In this document: piece after piece, positions 17,134 through 26,299 of the stretch | Layout of the letters: every line of letters starts with the position of its first letter | How positions within the stretch are numbered: the first letter of the stretch is position 1 | The notes under the pieces: model-generated | Told to the model about the DNA's origin: nothing | Database searches by the model: none | The model's input: the letters and a program-made list of their open reading frames with translations, nothing else | Program-made: the position numbers and the translations under genes | Assembly (NCBI RefSeq): GCF_963668665.1 | Contig: NZ_OY764901.1 | Coordinates: 672,501 to 736,500, forward strand | DNA from: an uncultured Anaeromusa sp. | Lineage (GTDB): Bacteria; Bacillota; Negativicutes; Anaeromusales; Anaeromusaceae | Length of the DNA: 64,000 bases | Direction: 5' to 3'

Positions 17134-17202
17134 GCTATTATATTTGAGACTTTTATTGAAACAAGACAATCCACAGAAGAAAAAAACACCTACGAAACAA
17201 TC

Positions 17203-17239
17203 AAACCCCGAACTGCTTTAATCAGCTGTTCGGGGTTTT
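17203..17239. terminator. Bidirectional terminator between HEAT-like gene and reductase
   Basis: The inverted repeat AAACCCCGAAC / GTTCGGGGTTTT around a 14-nt loop, with A- and T-runs on both flanks, can stop transcripts from both sides. On the minus strand it ends the 20-kb lipoate/2-oxoacid operon, 19 bp past the reductase stop. Confidence 0.88.
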
Positions 17240-17258
17240 CCATCTTATACGCTGTTTT

Positions 17259-18143
17259 TCATTTTCCTCCGATTTCTACGCCCATATCTCTCTCATAAAT
17301 ACGAGCAATAGCACAATGGTCTTCGTCTACCTTGCCAGCCGCTTCCATTTGGTTCATGTAATCAAGAACCTTCGCCGACAGCGGAATTCCAACCCCTAAC
17401 TGCTCTGCTAAATGCACTGCATTTTTTAAGTCTTTCTGATGTACTGCAATCCGGGCGCTGGCGGAAAAATCTCGGCTGATAATTTTTGGCGCTTTGACAT
17501 TCATCACCGGACTGCCGGCAAAGCCGTTCTTAATCGCCTCGTATAACACGGTTGGATTCAAACCAGCCTTAACGGCAAAAGCAAAGCCTTCCGCCAAGGC
17601 CGCGATATTACAGCCCACAATCATATTGTTAGCCAGTTTAGCCACACAGCCACAGCCGGTATCGCCCATATACGTAGCCGAAGCCCCTACCTGCAGGAGC
17701 AGCGGTTTCACCTCTTCAAATACCGCTTGTTCGCCGCCGCACATCAATACCAATGTGCCCGCAATAGCGCCAGACTCGCCGCCGCTTACAGGGCTGTCCA
17801 AAAGGCTGACTCCTTTCGCTTGCGCCTGGGGATAAAGATCCCGAACCACATCTGGAGAAGTGGAACTGAAATCAACAATGATCACTCCAGGCTTCGCTGC
17901 CGCCAAAATAGCTTGGATGGTCTGACGCACTAAGGCATTCGTAGGTAGACAAAGAAAAATCAAATCGCATTGTGCAAAAATAATCTTCTCGCTTTCCACG
18001 GCCTTGCCGCCTTGCGCCGCAAAGCGCATGCGCTTTTCCTGGGAAATATCAAAGCCTAAAATTTCCTGGCCGCTCTTTTTTACCAAATTAACAGCCATAG
18101 GCAAACCCATAATCCCCATGCCCACAATACCAATTTTCTTCAT
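17259..18143 (-). CDS. 2-hydroxy-3-oxopropionate (tartronate semialdehyde) reductase-like beta-hydroxyacid dehydrogenase
   Basis: This cytoplasmic NAD(P)-dependent enzyme has 294 aa, the usual length of the 3-hydroxyisobutyrate dehydrogenase family. The Rossmann motif GIVGMGIMGLPMA (about residues 5-17), the substrate-binding DSPVSGGESGAIAG (about 116-129) and the catalytic Lys in CVAKLANNMIVG (about 166-177) are all seen. Closest by motif is GarR/GlxR, which reduces tartronate semialdehyde to glycerate; 3-hydroxyisobutyrate or another substrate is possible. It is the last gene of the large operon, 46 bp after a chemoreceptor gene with no terminator between. It may handle a C3-C4 aldehyde acid from the operon's substrate (inference). 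Confidence 0.88.
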   Translation of the reverse strand: MKKIGIVGMGIMGLPMAVNLVKKSGQEILGFDISQEKRMRFAAQGGKAVESEKIIFAQCDLIFLCLPTNALVRQTIQAILAAAKPGVIIVDFSSTSPDVVRDLYPQAQAKGVSLLDSPVSGGESGAIAGTLVLMCGGEQAVFEEVKPLLLQVGASATYMGDTGCGCVAKLANNMIVGCNIAALAEGFAFAVKAGLNPTVLYEAIKNGFAGSPVMNVKAPKIISRDFSASARIAVHQKDLKNAVHLAEQLGVGIPLSAKVLDYMNQMEAAGKVDEDHCAIARIYERDMGVEIGGK

Positions 18144-18189
18144 ATCTTTCCCTCCCCTAGAAGACGGCTTGCAGCCACCTTCTTTTTAC

Positions 18190-20190
18190 TTACAGGCGAA
18201 ATTGCTGCAGTTGATTTTGCAAATCAACCGCCAGCTTGGATAATTGCGCACTGGCAGCGGCAATCTCCTGCATCGAGGCCGTCTGTTCCTCTGTTGCCGC
18301 CGAGACTGTCTGCGCATGCGCTGCTGTATCATTAAGCACTTGCGCAATAGCTCCGGCTTCGCGATCAATTTCATTGCTGGTTCCGGCGACTCGTTCAATC
18401 GTTTTCTCCACTTGCAAACTGCGAGTCCGAACTTCTTCCACAGCCTGCTGAATATCATTGAACCGTCGACCGGCGTTACCGACATTTTCCACACCGGAAT
18501 TAACATCCGCTACCGCTTGCTGTACGGCTTCAACAGCGCCGCCGATATCGCCTCTCGTTTCTCCCAGCAAGGCGACAATTTGCTCCGTAGCATGCTGCGA
18601 CTGCTCCGCCAGTTTTCGCACCTCGTCCGCCACAACCGCAAACCCTCGGCCGTGTTCGCCCGCCCGCGCCGCTTCAATAGCGGCATTGAGCGCCAACAAA
18701 TTCGTCTGGTTGGCAATGCCGGAAATCATACCTACAATATCGCTGATTTTCTGCGAACTATCCGCCAGCTTATTTACCGTTGCATTGACCTTTTCAGCAC
18801 TGACGCCAATATTCGACATCTGGCGCACTACCGCTTCAATCACGGCTACCCCCGCATCCGTCCCGGTCGCCGCTTTATTAGCCAGCGCAGCCATGGCAGC
18901 GGCATTTCCATGTACATCACCAACCTGTTCCTCAAAGGAATCTAGAGCCGTTTTCGTACTTTGCGCCGCTTGTCGGCCACGTACCGTCTCATTAGCTACG
19001 CGCTCTACCGCATCAGCCACCTGAGTCGAAGCTCGCGAAGACTGGTCTGCGCCCTCAGACAGGTGCGCCGCAGAAGAGGCCACTTGATCCGCTGTGGCGG
19101 CGGCATTTTTCACCAAATCAGCCAAACGCTGCCTCATGTGTATTGCCGATTGCTGCAAGCGCCCAATTTCATCACGCCCCGTATAACCAACCGCTTGCAG
19201 ACGTTCTACCGCGCCCTGGCTCAAATCGCCTTGCGCTACTAGTCCCATATAGTCCGCTACCGCTTGCAGCGGCGACACAAGATGTTTAGCCATCAAGCTA
19301 CCCACGCCGCCGATAATAGCCATTCCAAGAAGGAACAGCGCCAACATTAACAGCTTCAGACGCAATAGTGGCGCATAGAGTTCTTCCGTATCAGCTACCA
19401 CAAACACGCCCCAGCAGTCAGAGGTCGGCACATAGGCCACCAGTTTTTCCGCGCCTTCCACTTTTGCTACGCTCACGCCAGCCTTGCCCTGCCGCACCTC
19501 CTGCATAGCTTGCGCCCACACTGGCTCCGGCAATTCTTCCACTTTCTTTTTTAACACCCATTCCTGATTGGGGTGGCTTGTCAAAAGGCCGTTAGGAGAA
19601 ACCAGCGCCGCATAACCAGTTTGTCCGATCTTAGCAGAGGCAATTCCATCAGTAAAGTTTTCTAACGCAATACCTCCCGCCATGGATCCTACTACCTTGC
19701 CATTCGCCGAAATAGGCGCGGCTCCTACTACAATGGCTTTGCCTGTAGCTACAGAAACAATCGGATCATCTAAAAATGCTTTTCCTTGGGGTATCTTTTT
19801 TACATAAGCCAACTTGGATGCATCTACTTGCTTACCTAAGCTTGTAGTAACATTCACGCCGGAAAGATCCGGGAAAAAGCTGACCGGGCTCCACTGTGTG
19901 TATTCGTTGTGCAGTTGCGCGGTAAACGCGAGTTGCGCCGGCACATCAGCCGCCAAAACCGTAAATTGGCGGGCGCCCTGTTTACCAAAGGAATCCATAA
20001 TGGTTTTTTCTCGCTGCATATGCACATCAAAACCATTGGCCAGTTGCTGCGCCTGCAACAAAAATTTTTCTTCCGCATTCTCTCTAAGCAAGTTCGATGT
20101 TTGCCAATAGGCAATTCCCATGACAACCATAAGCACCAACGCCACCGCAGCCATCATAGTCACTAATAATTTAGCCCGGACCGAATTCAT
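18190..20190 (-). CDS. Methyl-accepting chemotaxis protein at the tail of the lipoate operon
   Basis: This membrane chemoreceptor has 666 aa: TM1 (about 8-28), a periplasmic dCache-type sensor (about 30-280), TM2 (about 285-305; [17 protein letters not shown]), HAMP, and a signalling domain with the canonical hairpin [23 protein letters not shown] 20190 follows GGAGG with 7-nt spacing. It starts 39 bp after the second E1 beta gene, with no terminator or recognisable promoter in between, so it is probably cotranscribed. It may steer cells toward the substrate of the operon (inference). Confidence 0.93.
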   Translation of the reverse strand: MNSVRAKLLVTMMAAVALVLMVVMGIAYWQTSNLLRENAEEKFLLQAQQLANGFDVHMQREKTIMDSFGKQGARQFTVLAADVPAQLAFTAQLHNEYTQWSPVSFFPDLSGVNVTTSLGKQVDASKLAYVKKIPQGKAFLDDPIVSVATGKAIVVGAAPISANGKVVGSMAGGIALENFTDGIASAKIGQTGYAALVSPNGLLTSHPNQEWVLKKKVEELPEPVWAQAMQEVRQGKAGVSVAKVEGAEKLVAYVPTSDCWGVFVVADTEELYAPLLRLKLLMLALFLLGMAIIGGVGSLMAKHLVSPLQAVADYMGLVAQGDLSQGAVERLQAVGYTGRDEIGRLQQSAIHMRQRLADLVKNAAATADQVASSAAHLSEGADQSSRASTQVADAVERVANETVRGRQAAQSTKTALDSFEEQVGDVHGNAAAMAALANKAATGTDAGVAVIEAVVRQMSNIGVSAEKVNATVNKLADSSQKISDIVGMISGIANQTNLLALNAAIEAARAGEHGRGFAVVADEVRKLAEQSQHATEQIVALLGETRGDIGGAVEAVQQAVADVNSGVENVGNAGRRFNDIQQAVEEVRTRSLQVEKTIERVAGTSNEIDREAGAIAQVLNDTAAHAQTVSAATEEQTASMQEIAAASAQLSKLAVDLQNQLQQFRL

Positions 20191-20229
20191 ACATCTTCCT
20201 CCGAAACTGCATTTTTCTGTCTTTATCGA

Positions 20230-21207
20230 TCAGCCTCGCACTAGTTTTAGCGCCGCTTTCAAAACATCTTCTTTCTGGGGTGCTACAAACTGCTCCAACG
20301 GCGGGCTAAAGGGAATAGGCACGTGCTTAAGCCCCAGTCTTGCCGGCGGTGCGTCCAGTTCATCCAAATGATGTTCGCAGACATAGGATACTAATTCGGC
20401 ACCGACGCCCCCCACCTTAGGCGACTCATGCACCACAAGCAAGCGGTGCGTCTTCGCCACCGACGCGGCAATAGTTTCCCGGTCATACGGAAAAACAGTC
20501 CGCAAATCGATGACTTCGGCATCAATGCCTTGCGCCGCCAGCTCTTCCGCCGCCGCCAAGACTTTCGTCATCATAAAGGAATAGGAAATAATCGTAACAT
20601 CCTTGCCTTTTCTGGCAATACGTGCTTTCCCGATAGGAGTGAAATATTCTTCCTCCGGCACTTCGCCACTCATAGAAAACAAGGCTTTATGCTCAAAATA
20701 GAGAACCGGGTCATTGCTGCGAATGGCGCTCTTTAAAAGACCCTTAGCATCAGCAGGATTAGAAGGAATGACGATCTTCAGACCCGGCACATGAAGAAAC
20801 CAAGCTTCTACGCTCTGGCTGTGCTGCGCCGCAGCGGAGCGGATGATACCGTCTGGAGCGCGTAGAACCAACGGCACATCGGTCTGACCGCCGAACATGT
20901 AGCGCACTTTGGCAATCTGGTTAAAAACCTCGTCCATGGCCACGCCGAGAAAATCCGCAAAATGCATGTCAATCACAGGCCTACAGCCATTCAGCGCCGA
21001 TCCTAACCCCGCGCCGACAATAGCGGTTTCCGAAATAGGCGTATCCCGTACACGCTCTAAGCCAAATTCTTGGGGCAAGCCTTTAAACTGACCAAAAATG
21101 CCTCCCTGCCTGGCAATGTCTTCGCCCATGACAAAAACCGTTTCGTCGTGGCGCATTTCTTCACGCATAGCCTCCAAGGTCGCTTCGGAAAAAGAAATTT
21201 TACGCAT
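20230..21207 (-). CDS. acoB: Second 2-oxoacid/acetoin dehydrogenase E1 beta subunit
   Basis: This thiamine-diphosphate-dependent E1 component, beta chain, has 325 aa. The start MRKISFSEATLEAM at 21207 lies 9 nt after GGAGG and mirrors the paralogue at 34069-35049; longer in-frame starts lack support. Family segments are present: GEDIARQGGIFGQFKGL, DTPISETAIVGAGLGSA, the Glu contacting the aminopyrimidine in that ISE motif, and VIDLRTVFPYDRETI. It overlaps the alpha gene by 8 bp. With the alpha chain it should decarboxylate a 2-oxo acid or cleave acetoin and acylate a lipoyl group. The acceptor is unclear, as the only E2 is 11 kb upstream and two GcvH-like carriers are closer. Confidence 0.92.
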   Translation of the reverse strand: MRKISFSEATLEAMREEMRHDETVFVMGEDIARQGGIFGQFKGLPQEFGLERVRDTPISETAIVGAGLGSALNGCRPVIDMHFADFLGVAMDEVFNQIAKVRYMFGGQTDVPLVLRAPDGIIRSAAAQHSQSVEAWFLHVPGLKIVIPSNPADAKGLLKSAIRSNDPVLYFEHKALFSMSGEVPEEEYFTPIGKARIARKGKDVTIISYSFMMTKVLAAAEELAAQGIDAEVIDLRTVFPYDRETIAASVAKTHRLLVVHESPKVGGVGAELVSYVCEHHLDELDAPPARLGLKHVPIPFSPPLEQFVAPQKEDVLKAALKLVRG

Positions 21208-22174
21208 ATTCATCCACCTCCTCCGCAAAGAGATCCTGCAAGGCTTCTTCCGGTTGGGGATAAGGACTTTCTTCGGCAAATTTCAGCGCTGCCGCCAGTT
21301 CCTCCGCCACTACCGTCTCCATCAGATCCATCTCCGCCTGACTCAACCAGCCTTCTTGTTTCACCTTGTCCCGGAAAAAGCGAATCGGACAAAGTTCCTT
21401 TTTGGCATTGACTTCGCTTTTCTCGCGATACAATTCCGGATCACCCACAAAATGGCCTTTGATGCGATACGTGCGCGCTTCAATCATCGTCGGTCCTTCG
21501 CCTGCCCGAGCGCGCGCCACCGCCTCCAGCGCCGCCTGACGGACGGCAAACACATCGTTGCCGTCGACCGTAACACCGGGAATGCCGTATCCTTGGGCCC
21601 GTACCGCCAGGTTTTCCACGCCGCAAGTAGTACGGTAAGGCGTAGTCGAGGCATAGCAGTTCATTTCCAGCACAAAAATGGCCGGCAGTTTCCAAGCAGA
21701 CGCCATATTCACCGCTTCATGAAAGGTCCCTCTGTTGGAAGCACCGTCGCCAAAAAAGCACACCGCCACCTGACCGCTCTTGCGCAACTTGGCCGCCAGC
21801 GCCGCGCCCGTCGCTAGATTGAAGCCGCCGCCAACTACACCGTTAGCGCCCAACATGCCCAAAGAAAAGTCGGCAATATGCATGGAGCCGCCTTTCCCTT
21901 TGCAATAGCCTGTTTTTTTGCCAAAAAGCTCGGCCATCATTTTTTTGACATCCGCGCCTTTGGCGATGCAGTGCCCGTGCCCTCGGTGCGTGCTTGTAAC
22001 CAAGTCCTCGCGGGTCAATACCGAACAAACACCGGTAGCAATGGCTTCTTCTCCTATGTAGAGATGAATGAAGCCAGGCAGCTGTCCACCCAAGAACAAT
22101 TCTTCCGCTTTTTCCTCAAATTTCCTGATTTTTACCATGGTCCGGTACAGAAACGCCAGCAATTCTTTATCCAT
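21200..22174 (-). CDS. acoA: Second 2-oxoacid/acetoin dehydrogenase E1 alpha subunit
   Basis: This is the E1 alpha chain, 324 aa from ATG 22174, which follows GGGAAAGGGGAAGG; the upstream in-frame extension overlaps another gene and has no family similarity. The ThDP motif GDGASN(R) is in CFFGDGASNRGTF with the distal Asn at NCYASTT, and the heterotetramer motif THRGHGHCIAKGAD with KGKGGSMHIAD matches acetoin dehydrogenase AcoA closely. Compared with the paralogue at 35046-36041, the metal-binding region reads GASNRGTFHEAVNMAS instead of GASNQGTFHESINMAS, and the residues after EMNCYASTTPYRTT differ, so a different substrate is plausible. It overlaps the LipS2-like gene by 8 bp. Confidence 0.93.
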   Translation of the reverse strand: MDKELLAFLYRTMVKIRKFEEKAEELFLGGQLPGFIHLYIGEEAIATGVCSVLTREDLVTSTHRGHGHCIAKGADVKKMMAELFGKKTGYCKGKGGSMHIADFSLGMLGANGVVGGGFNLATGAALAAKLRKSGQVAVCFFGDGASNRGTFHEAVNMASAWKLPAIFVLEMNCYASTTPYRTTCGVENLAVRAQGYGIPGVTVDGNDVFAVRQAALEAVARARAGEGPTMIEARTYRIKGHFVGDPELYREKSEVNAKKELCPIRFFRDKVKQEGWLSQAEMDLMETVVAEELAAALKFAEESPYPQPEEALQDLFAEEVDEYA

Positions 22175-23063
22175 GACCTTCCCCTTTCCCGGCCTCGCCC
22201 AGGCCGCAGCACCATGAATGAAAACCACATGTTTGAGCGGTGCGCACCGTTTCCGCCGAAGGAAAGGCCACACCGGAAAAACCTAAAGAAAGCGCTGTTT
22301 CTTCAAGGGCCCGGCCATATTCGCCGCGAGGTCGGGCGCAGCCCAGATAAATCTGTCCTGTGGGCAGTTTTTCCCGGGCGTAATGAAACAGCTTCTGCAC
22401 ACCAGTCAAAGGAGGCGGGCTGCTCAACGCATAGTCCGTACCTGCCAGCGGCGTAAACACCACCAAAACCAGCTTTTCTAAAGCAGCTTCCGCGGCCATA
22501 GCAATCGCCGCTTCTTCTCCCCGCAAAACGCCGCCCTCTAAGCCCAGCACCACATGGGGCGAGACGGCAAGTCCGGCGTTCAATGCTACTTCTAAGCTGC
22601 GCCGATAGTCTGAAGGAGTCAGATTCAAACGATATACTTCTCGAATGGTTTCCGTCGCGCCAATTAGATCAAGGGCTACGGCGTCTACTCGGGCTTGCGC
22701 CAATTCCGCCGCCGTATCCGGTGCCAGAATTCCGGTATGAACAATGACCTTCAGACCTGCTTCTTTGAGAGTCTTCAGTGCCTCTCCATAACCTTTAAGA
22801 GGCACTTGCCCGTCCGGACCAGCGCCGCCGCTGACTAAAACGCCACCGCAGCCGCGTTCTTGTAATGAAGCTGCCAACGCCTCCGCCTGGCTAGGATCTT
22901 CAAAAGGCTCCATGGAGCGCAGCATTTTACCGCCGCAGTGGCGGCAAAGAAGCGCGCAACGCCGCCCTGTTATACTGAGCGACACAAAGCTGTGCGGTTG
23001 ATTGCGCACGCCTTCGATATCGTAATGCTTGCCTCCGGGAATGTAAAAAGCGGTATTATTCAT
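22167..23063 (-). CDS. lipS2: LipS2-like radical SAM lipoyl synthase subunit
   Basis: This radical SAM protein has 298 aa. The 4Fe-4S/SAM motif CALLCRHC (CxxxCxxC) is at about residues 34-41; a GGAGPDG glycine-rich stretch follows, and the C terminus has more cysteines (GCARPRGEYG and TAQTCGFHSWCCGLG) that could hold a second cluster. The partner radical SAM gene, a lipoate ligase and GcvH-like carriers next door match the LipS1/LipS2 lipoyl synthase pair known from archaea and sulfur oxidisers, where both proteins replace LipA in sulfur insertion. Which paralogue is S1 or S2 is assigned by resemblance only. The start at 23063 overlaps the LipS1-like gene by 8 bp. Without the context it would only be called radical SAM. 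Confidence 0.75.
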   Translation of the reverse strand: MNNTAFYIPGGKHYDIEGVRNQPHSFVSLSITGRRCALLCRHCGGKMLRSMEPFEDPSQAEALAASLQERGCGGVLVSGGAGPDGQVPLKGYGEALKTLKEAGLKVIVHTGILAPDTAAELAQARVDAVALDLIGATETIREVYRLNLTPSDYRRSLEVALNAGLAVSPHVVLGLEGGVLRGEEAAIAMAAEAALEKLVLVVFTPLAGTDYALSSPPPLTGVQKLFHYAREKLPTGQIYLGCARPRGEYGRALEETALSLGFSGVAFPSAETVRTAQTCGFHSWCCGLGEAGKGEGHG

Positions 23064-24141
23064 GCCAGATTTGCGCCTCCATGGAAGCCAAGTCCTCCGC
23101 TTGTGGCTGGAAAGGATAGTTGCGCAGCACCTGACCCGGTTTTTCGTTACCATAAGGACGATTACAGGCAGTAGTACAACCGTCGCTGCCCGGACAGCCG
23201 CCGGTCATAAACGGCACGCCCTGCGCCCAGCCTTCGCCAAGGAGTTCTTGCAGGTCAGCGCCAAAAGATACCACTTTTCCGCAAGAGCTGTACGTCAATT
23301 TATCCCAAGGCAGCCTATCGCGATTCGCCAAATACGCCGCCACTTGCATGCGCCGGTACTGTCCCAGGGGCGGCGGCTGCACAGCCTCCATGCCGCTGCC
23401 GTCTTCCGGACAGAAAGAAAACAAGTGAATCTGCGCCCCCGTTTGGCGGACCTGCCTCATGGTACGCACCATCTCTTCTTCCGTTTCTCCCAGTCCAACA
23501 ATCAAGTGCACACTGACAAGACCGTCCGCAAAAACCTCGGTTGCATCCTGCAGCATGTCCCAGTAGCGTTGCCAGCGGTGCGGCCCGGCTACGCCGGCGC
23601 CGCGCCAACGTTCAAAGATCTCCAGCGTCGCCGCATCAACTGCTACGCCTACGCAATCCACTCCTGTGTCGTGCAGTTGCTGCAGATATTCTTTGCCTGC
23701 AGGCAGCGTAGTCGGCGTCAACAGCACGCTGCAAGGCAAATCAGATGCACTATGCAGTTCCTGCACCAGCCTCAGCGTATCCGCCGCCGCCCGAGGATGG
23801 GTAACCATGGAAACACAAATGCGCTGTAGCCCCTGCAAATGGCGATGTCGAAAATCAACTTCATCTCCTTGCAAACGCAGCTTCTCCAAAATGCGCTCTA
23901 CTGAATATAGAGGCCAGCGAACACGGATAAAGGTGCGGCTTTCTTCTTCAATGCGTCGATTCCGCGCTAAACCGCAGTAACCGCAATTGGCCCGACAGCC
24001 GTCTTCATAATGCAAAAGCAAATTCAGACTCCCCGGCGCGCCGCCGCGATAAAAGCCTCCCCGTTTCAAGCCCAGCGCCATGGCCCCTGCCAAGCTGGTC
24101 TGAATCTGTTGCTTTCCCGCTTCCCATGCTGTCTCTTCCAT
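23056..24141 (-). CDS. lipS1: LipS1-like radical SAM lipoyl synthase subunit (biotin-synthase-like)
   Basis: This protein has 361 aa with the radical SAM motif CRANCGYC (about residues 49-56), inside a biotin-synthase-like N-terminal region. A C-terminal cysteine set (GGCPGSDGCTTACNRPYGNE, about 313-332) is suited to an auxiliary Fe-S cluster that could be the sulfur donor. The family name rests on the pairing with the LipS2-like gene, a ligase of the long sLpl type and LipT-like neighbour, as described for the LipS1/LipS2 pathway. It should act on octanoyl groups already bound to a carrier protein. The start overlaps the LipT-like stop (TGATG). Biotin synthase was considered and disfavoured because no bio genes are nearby and the C-terminal Cys set is atypical. 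Confidence 0.75.
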   Translation of the reverse strand: MEETAWEAGKQQIQTSLAGAMALGLKRGGFYRGGAPGSLNLLLHYEDGCRANCGYCGLARNRRIEEESRTFIRVRWPLYSVERILEKLRLQGDEVDFRHRHLQGLQRICVSMVTHPRAAADTLRLVQELHSASDLPCSVLLTPTTLPAGKEYLQQLHDTGVDCVGVAVDAATLEIFERWRGAGVAGPHRWQRYWDMLQDATEVFADGLVSVHLIVGLGETEEEMVRTMRQVRQTGAQIHLFSFCPEDGSGMEAVQPPPLGQYRRMQVAAYLANRDRLPWDKLTYSSCGKVVSFGADLQELLGEGWAQGVPFMTGGCPGSDGCTTACNRPYGNEKPGQVLRNYPFQPQAEDLASMEAQIWHE

Positions 24142-25199
24142 CAGCGCACCTCTTTCATTTCTCGATATTCCGGAAATACCATCCAGCTCTGCCGCACTAC
24201 TTGCGAAAAATCACAGTGACCTTCCTGCTCTCGCCGCCTCTTCCAAGAACCGCTAGCTTTTTGCAAAGGTTGCTGCCATTGACTGCGCAAGTACGCTTCA
24301 TACCAAATCTCCCCTTTGCCGCCTGCTGCCTCTGCAGCCCAGCGCCCGCTAGCCGCCGCAGCATAAATGCCGGCGCCGGACAAAGGATGGGTGCAGCCGG
24401 CTGCGTCGCCGACCAAATATACGCCGCCAGCTGCCAAAACTTTCACCAGCCCCCCCACGGGTATGCTGCCGCCGCTTTTTGCCAGCGGTGCCGCATCGAC
24501 CAGCACGCCTCGCCGTACACATTGAGCAACAAGACCGTTCAGCAGTTGCGGCAACTGCCATACTTCTTCCGACGCCACTGCCAACCCGACATTGGCCTCC
24601 CGCCCTTTCGGAAACAACCAGGCATAACCGCCCGGATACTTACGGGAGAAAAATACATCCAACACTTCCGACGGCGAGTCTAAAGACATCCGGTACTGCA
24701 AAGCGCCGCACCAAGGCACAGGCTCTTCATTCAACCATTGGCGCAGCCGGGAAAAAGGCCCGTCCGCTCCTATCAGATTCCTTGCTGAAATCCGCCTTGG
24801 CAGCTGCCCTTTACGACAAAACACCAGACCATTTTCATACCCTTCTACCCGGCAACCCCGCCAGACCGTGCCTCCAAGCTCCCGCACCTGCTCCTCCAGC
24901 CAAGCTTCCCAGGCTGCCCGATGCAGCATCAAGCCAGGCGCGCGGCTTACATGCTCTTCGCGGTTTTCAATCCACGTCCGCATGCCCTGGATTTCCTGGG
25001 CAACGAACCTCTCCGGCAGCGGCAGCATCTGCCGTACCGCCCGGCTAACAAATTCTGCGCACTGTGCTGTAGCATTCCTTCTTGTCTGCGCTTCCACCAG
25101 CAATACCGACGCCCCTTGACGCAACAAATGCCAAGCAGCACTCAAGCCGGCTACGCCAGCGCCGGCCACAACCACATCCCAAGAAAGGTCGCGCTTCAT
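24141..25199 (-). CDS. lipT: LipT-like FAD-dependent oxidoreductase (geranylgeranyl-reductase superfamily)
   Basis: This FAD protein of 352 aa has the dinucleotide motif GAGVAGLSAAW (about residues 13-23) and the second FAD motif VYLVGDAAGCTHPLSGAGIY (about 269-288), typical of the geranylgeranyl reductase/halogenase group. It lacks the redox CxxxxC of dihydrolipoamide dehydrogenase, so it is not an E3. A FAD protein of this type (LipT) accompanies lipS1, lipS2 and ligase genes in sulfur-oxidiser lipoate clusters, where it is proposed to assist lipoate assembly, perhaps as electron donor. The start overlaps the ligase stop by 4 bp (ATGA). The name is by context and superfamily, so it is moderately secure. 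Confidence 0.68.
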   Translation of the reverse strand: MKRDLSWDVVVAGAGVAGLSAAWHLLRQGASVLLVEAQTRRNATAQCAEFVSRAVRQMLPLPERFVAQEIQGMRTWIENREEHVSRAPGLMLHRAAWEAWLEEQVRELGGTVWRGCRVEGYENGLVFCRKGQLPRRISARNLIGADGPFSRLRQWLNEEPVPWCGALQYRMSLDSPSEVLDVFFSRKYPGGYAWLFPKGREANVGLAVASEEVWQLPQLLNGLVAQCVRRGVLVDAAPLAKSGGSIPVGGLVKVLAAGGVYLVGDAAGCTHPLSGAGIYAAAASGRWAAEAAGGKGEIWYEAYLRSQWQQPLQKASGSWKRRREQEGHCDFSQVVRQSWMVFPEYREMKEVR

Positions 25200-26299
25200 C
25201 CCACAGGCCTCCCTTCCCGGGCCTTCTCCACAGCCAATGCTACCGCCTTTGCAAAATCTCGCGGTTCTACGCCGGGAATTTCTACTTTATGCTCCCAGAA
25301 AAAATCGTCAATCAGCCGCCCCAGTTGCTGCACATCCGCAGGCCGATGCTTGAGATACGCTTCCAAATCACGGATAGCCTTGGCTGGGTAGGCGAAAAAA
25401 TCCCCGCTAATCCAGACAAATTTGAGAAATCTCCGTTTTTCATCCAGCCTGGCCTGCACACGAATCAGCCCCCCTGGAGCCTTATAATTGCCTGTCGCAT
25501 CCACCGTGTCCACCACGCCTTCCTCTGCACCAAAAATCCAGGACTCGGACCGAAAACGAGGCAGTTTTCCGTCCCAGGCCTGCTGCTCCTGACGCTGCAA
25601 AGCTCCCTGCACAAAGGAAAACCCCACGGTTTCCTCCAGCCCATGGAGCACGGCCGCTTTCAAAGCCGCCATATCCGGACGCCTCCCCAGCTCTTTCGTC
25701 ACCGTAGTCATGCGTTCTTCTAAACTGGAAATCCCTTTATCACTCAATTTTTCCGCCGGCAATTTCAGCACCCGCGTCATTTCCCGCACATCTACATCCA
25801 CCAGCAAGCTGCACTGAAAAACAAAAGCGTCTTTGTACTCGCTGCCGCCACTGCCGCAGATTTTACGCCCTCTTACTTCAATATCGTTTACCGGACGATA
25901 GGCGGCTTCAATGCCCAAACGGCCTAGCGCCGCCGCCATTCCTTGACATAGATAGCGGTACAAATCATCCACCCGTCGAGGCAGTCCTGGCGTATGCCGC
26001 GAGGCATACAGTTCCCACCCTAGTTCGCGCGGTCCCCAATACAGGCTGCCGCCTCCGGTGATGCGCCGATTAATCTCCACCCCTTGATGACGGCAATAAT
26101 CCAGGTGCAGCTCCAGTTCCGCCTTCTGGTGCAACCCCAAAAGAGCGCAAGGCTTAAATTGGAGAAAGCGGAAGGTGCTGGGGCTTTGGCCGGAGCCTAC
26201 TGCTTCCAGCAACACTTCATCTAAAGCCATGTGTTCCGCTGCCGTCAGAGGGCCGCTGTCCAAAAGGCGCATTTGCCGCACTCTATCATGGCTGCGCAT
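25196..26299 (-). CDS. Lipoate/octanoate-protein ligase with C-terminal accessory domain (sLpl type)
   Basis: This cytoplasmic ligase has 367 aa from ATG 26299 (GGAGG 12 nt upstream); Met at 26272 fits the family N terminus (MRLLDSGPLTAAEHMALDE) and is a possible alternative. The catalytic fold motifs are INRRITGGGSLYW and the acyl-adenylate Lys motif GRKICGSGGSE. A C-terminal domain of about 90 residues (around 280-367) makes it a fused LplA-LplB form, as in the sLpl(AB) ligases that pair with LipS1/LipS2. It should attach octanoate or lipoate to the GcvH-like carriers encoded beside it. It overlaps the upstream carrier gene by 14 bp. Confidence 0.88.
   Translation of the reverse strand: MRSHDRVRQMRLLDSGPLTAAEHMALDEVLLEAVGSGQSPSTFRFLQFKPCALLGLHQKAELELHLDYCRHQGVEINRRITGGGSLYWGPRELGWELYASRHTPGLPRRVDDLYRYLCQGMAAALGRLGIEAAYRPVNDIEVRGRKICGSGGSEYKDAFVFQCSLLVDVDVREMTRVLKLPAEKLSDKGISSLEERMTTVTKELGRRPDMAALKAAVLHGLEETVGFSFVQGALQRQEQQAWDGKLPRFRSESWIFGAEEGVVDTVDATGNYKAPGGLIRVQARLDEKRRFLKFVWISGDFFAYPAKAIRDLEAYLKHRPADVQQLGRLIDDFFWEHKVEIPGVEPRDFAKAVALAVEKAREGRPVG

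Noticed and set aside
23056-24141. Biotin synthase (bioB)
   Set aside because: The radical SAM core is BioB-like, but there are no other biotin genes, the C-terminal Cys pattern differs, and the gene is nested with ligase, carriers and a second radical SAM gene.
24141-25199. Dihydrolipoamide dehydrogenase (E3)
   Set aside because: It has a FAD motif, but no CxxxxC redox disulfide and no pyridine-disulfide-oxidoreductase layout.
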